A stretch of DNA of 62,386 nt from Lutibacter sp. (GTDB lineage: Bacteria; Bacteroidota; Bacteroidia; Flavobacteriales; Flavobacteriaceae). The position numbers and the translations under genes were made by a program. This document shows positions 56,312-62,386 of this stretch, in pieces. Under the pieces are notes generated by a model. It did no database searches and had not been told where the DNA came from. It saw only the letters and a program-made list of their open reading frames with translations. Positions within the stretch are counted from its first letter, which is position 1. Every line of letters begins with the position of its first letter. The stretch is from NCBI GenBank assembly GCA_027449025.1, contig DAIDMK010000012.1:8048-70433 (forward strand), given 5' to 3'.

Positions 56312-59143
56312 ATGTCGAAACAAAAACGCCTTTTCCTTTTAGATGCTTACGCTTTAATTTTTCGCGGTTATTATGCACTTATAAAAAACCCGAGAATAAA
56401 TTCGAAAGGAATGGATACTTCCGCCATAATGGGATTTGTAAATTCGTTGCTTGATGTGATAAAGCGTGAAAAACCAGATCATTTGGCCGTTGCTTTTGAC
56501 AATGGAGGTTCTCACATTCGTTCAGAAGCATTTCCAGAATATAAAATGAATCGTTTGCAAACGCCGGAAGCCATTAAAATTGCAATTCCTTATATTCATA
56601 AAATTTTGGAAGCCATGCACATTCCAATTGTTGAAAAAGAAGGTTTTGAAGCCGATGATTTAATTGGGACACTTGCCAAACAAGCTGAAAAAGAAGGTTT
56701 TAAAACCTATATGGTTACCCCCGATAAAGATTTTGCGCAATTGGTTTCTGAAAATATTTTTATGTACAAACCCTCTCGAATGGGAAATGGCATTGAGGTT
56801 TGGGGAATTCCCGAAGTCCAAGAAAAATTTGAGGTTGAACGACCAGAACAGGTAATCGATTTGCTGGGAATGATGGGAGATGCCATCGACAACATCCCAG
56901 GATTACCGGGCGTTGGTGAAAAAACTGCCAAAAAGTTCATCAAAGAGTATGGCAGTATGGAAAATTTGTTGGAGCATACCCATGAGCTAAAAGGCAAAAT
57001 GAGAGAAAAAGTGGAAGAAAATAAGGAACTCGGATTGCTTTCTAAAAAATTGGCCACCATTTTACTGGATTGCCCAGTGCAATTTAACGAAAAGGATTAT
57101 GAGCTAAATCATCCCGATTTTGAAAAAGTAAATGAGATTTTAAAAGAGCTGGAATTCAGAAGAATAGCTGAAAGTTTTAATACGATATTTAAACTGCCTG
57201 TTGAAACTGTCAAAAGTGTTCAGAAAGAAGAAAATACGATACCTCAAAAACCGCAAACTGTAACAGAACATCAATTCGATTTGTTTTCAACATCAGAAAA
57301 TACTACAAATGACACCTTTTCCGCAGGAGATAAAACGACTAAAAACACCAATCATTTATACCAATCTGTAACTTCGACTTTTTCCAGAAAATTACTGCTC
57401 GAAAAATTATTGAAACAAAAATCGGTAAGTTTTTATATTGAAACCATTGGTGAAGAATTATTTGAAACTGATTTGGCGGGAATCGCATTTTCCTATGAGA
57501 AAGGGAAAGGTTATTATGTGCCACTTTCAGAAAAAAAAGAGGAAACGCAACAAATTTTAGAAGAATTTCGTGCATTTTTCGAATCAGAATCCATCGAAAA
57601 AATTGGTCACGACCTAAAGACTAGCGTTAAAATTTTAAGCAATTACCAAATGGCTATCAAGGGGAAATTGTTTGACATTATGATTGCGCATTACCTGATA
57701 AATCCCGATATGCGCCATGATTTAATGGTGCTTACGGAAACTTATTTGAATTACAAACCTTTGAATTTAGAGGCGTTTGTTGGCAAAAAAGGAAAAAACC
57801 AAATTTCTGTCCGTGAAATTGACCTTAATAAACAAACGGAATACATGGTTGAAAATGCCGATGTTATATTTCAGCTTAAAGATTTTTTTGAAAAAGAATT
57901 GAATGAATTAAACCTGACCAAATTATTTGATGAAATTGAAATGCCACTGCTTCTTGTATTGGCTACTATGGAATTGGAAGGTATAAAAATGGATGCAAAT
58001 TATTTAAATTCCCTGTCGGAAAAATTAACGGAAGATATTCTTCAGCTAGAAACCGCTATATACAAAGAAGCGGCAATCGAATTTAATTTGGCTTCTCCAA
58101 AACAATTGGGCGATGTGTTGTTTGACCATTTAAAATTGATTGACAAGCCTAAAAAAACCAAAACCGGACAATATGCAACCGGCGAAGAAATTTTATCGAA
58201 ACTGGCGGCAAAACATCAAATCGTAAAAGACATTTTGGAATGGCGCGGATTGGTAAAATTAAAAAACACCTATGTTGATGCATTGCCAAATCAAATAGAC
58301 AAAAAAACTGGTAGAATTCACACTACTTATAGTCAGGCTGTGGCTTCAACTGGTCGGTTGAGCTCCGTCAATCCGAACTTGCAAAATATTCCGATGAGAA
58401 CAGAACGCGGCAGGCAAGTAAGAAAAGCATTTGTTGCCAGAGATGTGCATTATATTTTACTAGCCGCCGATTATTCGCAGATTGAACTTCGCATTATTGC
58501 CGCTTTAAGCGGTGATGAAAGCATGATTGAATCCTTTAAAAGAGGGGAAGACATTCACGCCGCAACAGCTGCCAAAATTTTTGGCGTTGCTTTAAATGAA
58601 GTGACCAGAACGCAACGTGGAGAAGCAAAGGCGGTGAATTTTGGCATTATATATGGACAAGGCGCTTTTACCTTGGCCGATCAGTTAAATAAAACAAGAG
58701 CTGAGGCAAAAGAGCTTATAGACAATTACTACAAAACATTTCCAAAATTAAAAAAATTTATTGCCAGTCAAGTGGAATTGGCCCGAGAACAAGGTTATGT
58801 GGAAACAGTTTTGGGTCGTCGTCGCTATTTAAAAAACATCAATTCACAAAACGCCATTGTTCGATCAGGTGATGAAAGAAATGCCGTAAATGCGCCAATA
58901 CAAGGAAGCGCTGCGGATATTATTAAAATTGCGATGATCAATATCCATAAAATATTGGAAGAAGGCAATTTCAAATCAAAAATGTTGTTACAAGTACATG
59001 ATGAGTTGGTTTTTGATATGTATAAAGACGAGCACGACATTTTAAAGCCAAAAATTAAATACGAAATGGAACGGGCTTATACACTTTCTGTTCCTTTAAC
59101 TGTTGAATTGGGCGAAGGTGAAAATTGGCTGGAAGCACATTAA
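56312..59143 (+). CDS. polA: DNA polymerase I
   Basis: About 943 residues from ATG 56312 (an upstream frame to 56264 is not needed). N-terminal 5'-3' exonuclease (FDNGGSHIRSEAFPEYKMNR, FEADDLIGTLA, GVGEKTAKKFI), central 3'-5' exonuclease-like domain and C-terminal polymerase (TGRLSSVNPNLQNIPMRTERG, ADYSQIELR, NFGIIYGQGAF, LLQVHDELVFD). Three of the four 3'-5' exonuclease metal ligands are absent: Y375 at the position of D355, no Asp at D424, Asn at D501 (YMVENADV). So proofreading is probably lost, which is common but worth noting. Confidence 0.95.
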   Translation: MSKQKRLFLLDAYALIFRGYYALIKNPRINSKGMDTSAIMGFVNSLLDVIKREKPDHLAVAFDNGGSHIRSEAFPEYKMNRLQTPEAIKIAIPYIHKILEAMHIPIVEKEGFEADDLIGTLAKQAEKEGFKTYMVTPDKDFAQLVSENIFMYKPSRMGNGIEVWGIPEVQEKFEVERPEQVIDLLGMMGDAIDNIPGLPGVGEKTAKKFIKEYGSMENLLEHTHELKGKMREKVEENKELGLLSKKLATILLDCPVQFNEKDYELNHPDFEKVNEILKELEFRRIAESFNTIFKLPVETVKSVQKEENTIPQKPQTVTEHQFDLFSTSENTTNDTFSAGDKTTKNTNHLYQSVTSTFSRKLLLEKLLKQKSVSFYIETIGEELFETDLAGIAFSYEKGKGYYVPLSEKKEETQQILEEFRAFFESESIEKIGHDLKTSVKILSNYQMAIKGKLFDIMIAHYLINPDMRHDLMVLTETYLNYKPLNLEAFVGKKGKNQISVREIDLNKQTEYMVENADVIFQLKDFFEKELNELNLTKLFDEIEMPLLLVLATMELEGIKMDANYLNSLSEKLTEDILQLETAIYKEAAIEFNLASPKQLGDVLFDHLKLIDKPKKTKTGQYATGEEILSKLAAKHQIVKDILEWRGLVKLKNTYVDALPNQIDKKTGRIHTTYSQAVASTGRLSSVNPNLQNIPMRTERGRQVRKAFVARDVHYILLAADYSQIELRIIAALSGDESMIESFKRGEDIHAATAAKIFGVALNEVTRTQRGEAKAVNFGIIYGQGAFTLADQLNKTRAEAKELIDNYYKTFPKLKKFIASQVELAREQGYVETVLGRRRYLKNINSQNAIVRSGDERNAVNAPIQGSAADIIKIAMINIHKILEEGNFKSKMLLQVHDELVFDMYKDEHDILKPKIKYEMERAYTLSVPLTVELGEGENWLEAH

Positions 59144-59425
59144 ATAATTATTGATTAAAAATGAATAATTAATAATTAATAATTAATAATTGTTTATTTG
59201 TTTAATCGTGTAATCGTTCAATTGTTAATTTGCGTAGTTATTTAATTTCAAAATCCATAATTCAAATTTTATAACTATTTAATTCTGCATTCATGTTATT
59301 AAAAAATTGAGAAGTGATAACTGGCAAATGGAGAAATTTGATTTTGAAAACTTTACAATTTAAAGACTTTACAACTACCAAAAGGCTGAACAATTGAACA
59401 TTTAAACATTTTAAAAAAAACACTG
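59144..59425. other. Gene-free AT-rich stretch upstream of rplM
   Basis: Contains tandem TAATAATTAATAATTAAT-type repeats (about 59163-59192) and simple AT-rich sequence. It precedes the rplM promoter. Confidence 0.55.
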
Positions 59426-59456
59426 CTTGTTATCTACAAAATAGTTTGTACATTTG
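59426..59456 (+). promoter_or_regulatory. Promoter of the ribosomal-protein operon
   Basis: CTTG (59426-59429), 19-nt spacer and TACATTTG (59449-59456) match the Bacteroidetes consensus. The transcript would start near 59462, giving a leader of about 50 nt before GTG 59512, with a short CCCTTTTTAGGG dyad. Confidence 0.8.
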
Positions 59457-59511
59457 CACTCCCTTTTTAGGGATAAAAAACAAATGTTTAACTATAACAA
59501 AGAATTTAATT

Positions 59512-59967
59512 GTGAGTAAATTAAGTTACAAAACAGTATCAGCTAACAAAAATACCGTTACTAAGGAGTGGGTATTGGTTGATGCAGACGGCCAAACGTT
59601 GGGTCGTATAGCTTCTAAAATAGCGATGCTAATTAGAGGTAAATACAAAACAAATTACACCCCGCACGTAGATTGCGGAGACAATGTAATTGTTATCAAC
59701 GCCGACAAAATTAATCTAACAGGTAAAAAATGGGGTGACAAATCCTATATTCGTCACACTGGATATCCTGGAGGACAACGATCGTTAACTGCTATTGAAA
59801 TGTTCGATAAAGACCCTACCCGTCTTGTTGAAAAAGCAGTAAAAGGAATGTTACCTAAAAACAAATTAGGAAGCGCTCTTTTCAGAAATTTATATGTTTA
59901 TGCAGGTACTGAGCACCAACAAACAGCTCAAACACCAAAAACCATTAACCTTAACGATCTAAAATAA
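59512..59967 (+). CDS. rplM: 50S ribosomal protein L13
   Basis: 151 residues from GTG 59512 (SKLSYKTVSANKNTVTKEW), the usual length in Bacteroidetes; the frame upstream contains the promoter. EWVLVDADGQTLGRIASKIA, YIRHTGYPGGQRS and AVKGMLPKNKLG are conserved. Operon with rpsI (2-nt gap). Confidence 0.93.
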   Translation: MSKLSYKTVSANKNTVTKEWVLVDADGQTLGRIASKIAMLIRGKYKTNYTPHVDCGDNVIVINADKINLTGKKWGDKSYIRHTGYPGGQRSLTAIEMFDKDPTRLVEKAVKGMLPKNKLGSALFRNLYVYAGTEHQQTAQTPKTINLNDLK

Positions 59968-59969
59968 TA

Positions 59970-60356
59970 ATGGAAATAATACACAAAATAGGTAGAAGAA
60001 AAACAGCAGTTGCTCGTGTTTATGTTTCTGACGGTACTGGAAACATCACTATTAATAAAAGAGAGTTTAAAAACTACTTTACAACAGCCGCTTTACAATA
60101 TAAAGTATTACAACCACTTACTTTAACAGATCACGTGACTTCATTTGACATTAAAGTGAATGTTTTTGGAGGTGGCATCACCGGACAAGCAGAAGCTATT
60201 CGTTTGGCGCTTTCAAGAGCTATGGTTGAATTAAATGCTGAAAACAGATTGATTCTTAAACCAGAAGGATTGCTTACAAGAGACCCAAGAATGGTTGAGC
60301 GTAAAAAATTCGGTCAAAAGAAAGCAAGAAAAAAATTCCAATTCTCAAAACGTTAA
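59970..60356 (+). CDS. rpsI: 30S ribosomal protein S9
   Basis: 128 residues: IGRRKTAVARVYVSDGTGNITINKR, GGGITGQAEAIRLALSRA and the C-terminal basic tail ending FSKR, which reaches the P-site tRNA. Directly after rplM, the classic L13-S9 pair. Confidence 0.96.
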   Translation: MEIIHKIGRRKTAVARVYVSDGTGNITINKREFKNYFTTAALQYKVLQPLTLTDHVTSFDIKVNVFGGGITGQAEAIRLALSRAMVELNAENRLILKPEGLLTRDPRMVERKKFGQKKARKKFQFSKR

Positions 60357-60531
60357 TCGTTTATTTGAATTGCTTCACCAATTTTATTGGTGGTTCATTG
60401 AAATTAAAATTAATAACAAAGTTGTCGTTGATCAGTCAATGATTGACAAAAGTTTAGCATCCAAATAGGTAAGATCGGGTTTCCGCTACTTACCTATTGC
60501 TAGCTCAACGGAACGTAAACTAAATAACAAA
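60357..60531 (+). promoter_or_regulatory. Leader region of rpsB with hairpins
   Basis: Two inverted repeats: CACCAAT-TTT-ATTGGTG (60376-60392) and AATAGGTAAG / CTTACCTATT (60464-60473, 60489-60498). The second is 33 nt before the rpsB start and could be a binding site for S2 in feedback control, as described in other bacteria for rpsB leaders. This role is inferred. Confidence 0.4.
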
Positions 60532-61266
60532 ATGACAAAAATTGAAATTAAAGACTTATTAGACGCAGGTGTACACTTTGGTCACCTAACAAGAAAATGG
60601 AATCCAAACATGGCTCCTTATATTTATGGAGAACGTAATGGAATTCATATTATTGACCTTTACAAAACTGCTGCAAAAATTGATGAAGCTGCTGATGCAC
60701 TTCAAAAAATTGCAAATTCAGGAAGAAAAATTCTTTTTGTAGCCACAAAAAAACAAGCAAAAGAAATTATTGCAGAAAAATCTGCCAGCATCAACATGCC
60801 ATACATCACTGAAAGATGGCCTGGTGGAATGTTAACAAATTTTGTTACCATCAGAAAAGCTGTGAAAAAAATGACCGTTATCGACAGAATGAAAGTTGAT
60901 GGTTCTTTTGATGCACTTTCAAAAAGAGAAAAATTACAAATCAACCGTCAGAGAGAAAAATTAGAAAAAAACTTAGGTTCTGTTGCTGATATGACTCGTT
61001 TGCCAGGTGCAATTTTTGTAATTGACGTAAAAAAAGAACACATTGCTGTTGCTGAAGCAAAAAACTTAAATATTCCTATTTTCGCTATGGTTGACACAAA
61101 CTCTGACCCAAGAGGTTTAGATTATGTAATTCCATCAAATGATGATGCTTCAAAATCAATCAATAAAGTTTTAGGTTTTATTGTTGATGCGATTGCTGAA
61201 GGCTTGTCTGACAGAAAAACAACAAAAGACAAACCAGCTGATGAAGCTGACGAAAAAGGAGAATAA
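60532..61266 (+). CDS. rpsB: 30S ribosomal protein S2
   Basis: 244 residues. AGVHFGHLTRKWNPNMAPYIYGERNGIHIIDL, ILFVATKKQAKEI, YITERWPGGMLTNF and DPRGLDYVIPSNDDA are conserved S2 features. The C-terminal tail is acidic and lysine-rich (KPADEADEKGE), common in flavobacteria. Followed by tsf. Confidence 0.96.
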   Translation: MTKIEIKDLLDAGVHFGHLTRKWNPNMAPYIYGERNGIHIIDLYKTAAKIDEAADALQKIANSGRKILFVATKKQAKEIIAEKSASINMPYITERWPGGMLTNFVTIRKAVKKMTVIDRMKVDGSFDALSKREKLQINRQREKLEKNLGSVADMTRLPGAIFVIDVKKEHIAVAEAKNLNIPIFAMVDTNSDPRGLDYVIPSNDDASKSINKVLGFIVDAIAEGLSDRKTTKDKPADEADEKGE

Positions 61267-61324
61267 ACTAAATTAATGTATCACTTTTGAATTTTTAAAA
61301 TTCAATAAAAAAATATTAAATAAA

Positions 61325-62290
61325 ATGGCACAAATTACAGCCGCAGAAGTAAATAATTTAAGAAAAGCTACCGGAGCAGGCATGATGGATTGCAAAAATG
61401 CACTTGTTGAAGCCGAAGGAGATTTTGATAAAGCAATTGAAATTTTGCGTAAAAAAGGGCAAAAAGTTGCTGCAAACAGAGCTGATAGAGATTCTAGTGA
61501 AGGCGCTGTTATCGCAAAAGTTAACGCTGACAATACCATTGGTGTAATCGTTTCATTAAATTGTGAAACAGATTTTGTTGCTAAAAACGACGATTTTGTT
61601 GCATTGGCCACCAAATTTGCTGAAATTGCAATTGACTACAATTCAAAAGAAGATTTTTTAAATGCTGACTTTGGAGGAATGACTGTTGCTGAAAAATTAA
61701 TTGAGCAAACAGGCGTTATTGGTGAAAAACTAGAAATAGGCACTTTTGAAAAAGTGATCGGTAAATTTGTAGGCTTTTACATCCACGCTGGAAATAAAAT
61801 TGCTTCCTTAACTGCATTGTCTGATAATGTTGACGGCGCAAGTGTTGTTGCAAGAGACATTTCTATGCAAGCTGCTGCAATGGGTGCAAAAACCTTGTCT
61901 TACAAAGATTTCGACCCAGAATTTGTTGCTTCAGAAACTGAAGCCAGAATTGCAGTGATAGAAAAAGAAAATATTGAACTTGGCCGATTGGGAAAAACCC
62001 TTAAACATGTGCCAACGTACATTTCTAGAATGCAATTGACTGATGAAATAATTGAGAAAGCTAAAGCAGATTTAAAAGCAGAACTTAAAGCTGAAGGAAA
62101 ACCTGAAGCTATTTGGGATAAAATTCTTCCAGGAAAATTAGAAAGATTTATTTCAGATAACACTACCTTAGACCAAGAACTTTGTCTTTTAGACCAAGTT
62201 TTTATTAAAGACGATAAGTTAACAGTTGCTGATTATGTTAAAACAATTGGTGTGGCTGTAACAGACTTTAAAAGGGTTTCGTTGGCATAA
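61325..62290 (+). CDS. tsf: Elongation factor Ts
   Basis: 321 residues. Guanine nucleotide exchange factor for EF-Tu. N-terminal AAEVNNLRKATGAGMMDCKNALVEAEGDFDKAIEILRKKG, then VIVSLNCETDFVAKNDDF, the EF-Tu contact segment, and a duplicated core domain, as in longer bacterial EF-Ts. 58 nt after rpsB. Confidence 0.96.
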   Translation: MAQITAAEVNNLRKATGAGMMDCKNALVEAEGDFDKAIEILRKKGQKVAANRADRDSSEGAVIAKVNADNTIGVIVSLNCETDFVAKNDDFVALATKFAEIAIDYNSKEDFLNADFGGMTVAEKLIEQTGVIGEKLEIGTFEKVIGKFVGFYIHAGNKIASLTALSDNVDGASVVARDISMQAAAMGAKTLSYKDFDPEFVASETEARIAVIEKENIELGRLGKTLKHVPTYISRMQLTDEIIEKAKADLKAELKAEGKPEAIWDKILPGKLERFISDNTTLDQELCLLDQVFIKDDKLTVADYVKTIGVAVTDFKRVSLA

Positions 62291-62317
62291 TCGCTTACAG
62301 TATAAATATAAAAGAAG

Positions 62318-62350
62318 CCGTCTCACTATTAAAATTTGAGGCGGTTTTTT
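62318..62350 (+). terminator. Terminator of the rpsB-tsf operon
   Basis: CCGTCTCA / TGAGGCGG stem (one G:T pair), 11-nt loop, followed by six T. 28 nt after the tsf stop. Confidence 0.85.
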
Positions 62351-62386
62351 ATTTCTATTCAATTTTGGGTATTACTTTTATTTTTA

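Noticed and set aside
59446-59511. Extension of L13 to the TTG at 59446
   Set aside because: That codon lies inside the -7 box of the promoter; GTG 59512 gives the standard 151-residue L13.

Overview
The window is AT-rich DNA from a Bacteroidetes bacterium, most likely a member of the Flavobacteriaceae. Three things point there. Core genes (pckA, nhaA, polA, rplM-rpsI-rpsB-tsf) have flavobacterial-type proteins. Several promoters fit the Bacteroidetes pattern TTTG/TTG-N19-TAnnTTTG (18637, 33037, 59426), and Shine-Dalgarno signals are weak. Many protein families are Bacteroidetes-restricted (DUF6428, DUF6266, DUF5675, DUF6146, a CusA fused to a TolC domain, an integrase without the first catalytic Arg). 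All identifications come from reading motifs and remembered families; no database search was run.

Layout. 1-5901: molybdenum-cofactor genes (a partial MobB-like gene, a Crp/Fnr regulator, moaA, moeA, moaC, a MoeB/ThiF-like E1, and convergent moaD-moaE). 6315-9944: a large single-chain restriction-modification protein with a Y1/HUH transposase-like domain inserted inside its methyltransferase domain and REP-like palindromes read in frame. 10691-12176: a three-gene operon that looks like a toxin-antitoxin-chaperone (TAC) system with a SecB-like third gene. 12385-21633: an arsenic and thiol-metal island (two ArsR-type regulators, thioredoxins, rhodaneses, an ArsP-type permease, a CDF transporter, ArsF/ArsG-type proteins, DUF6428, ArsC, ACR3), interrupted by an intact IS200-type element and containing decayed genes. 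22044-30885: a heavy-metal efflux set (CusA-TolC fusion, CusB, PII-like protein, Fur-type regulator, P1B ATPase). 30886-34430: a gene-free block, two genes typical of conjugative elements, then a small mercury cluster (ArsR-type regulator, MerTP, GDCCVxC protein) ending in an attC-like inverted repeat.

34464-47207: mobile DNA. A module of about 1.5 kb (DUF6266 gene, 11-bp repeats, a 67-aa putative DNA-binding protein, integrase-arm-like repeats and a tRNA-Ser 3-prime fragment) occurs twice, at 35168-36660 and 45707-47207. It brackets a tyrosine integrase, a Fic protein behind a 24-bp tandem repeat, a broken transglycosylase gene, and a small lipoprotein / TPR-histidine kinase / response regulator operon. 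The simplest reading is tandem islands integrated at a tRNA-Ser site.

47419-62386: mostly chromosomal core (trmN6-like methyltransferase, saccharopine-dehydrogenase-like protein, DUF2007, DUF423, pckA, nhaA, tag, polA, ribosomal proteins, EF-Ts). It also holds a GC-rich structured element at 48401 and an IS200-type transposase remnant at 55084.

The most interesting candidates are the TAC-like operon, the restriction enzyme carrying a transposase-like domain and REP palindromes, an 87/88-bp repeat that sits exactly at start codons (16895 and 46728), and the peptide-like lipoprotein next to a TPR sensor kinase.
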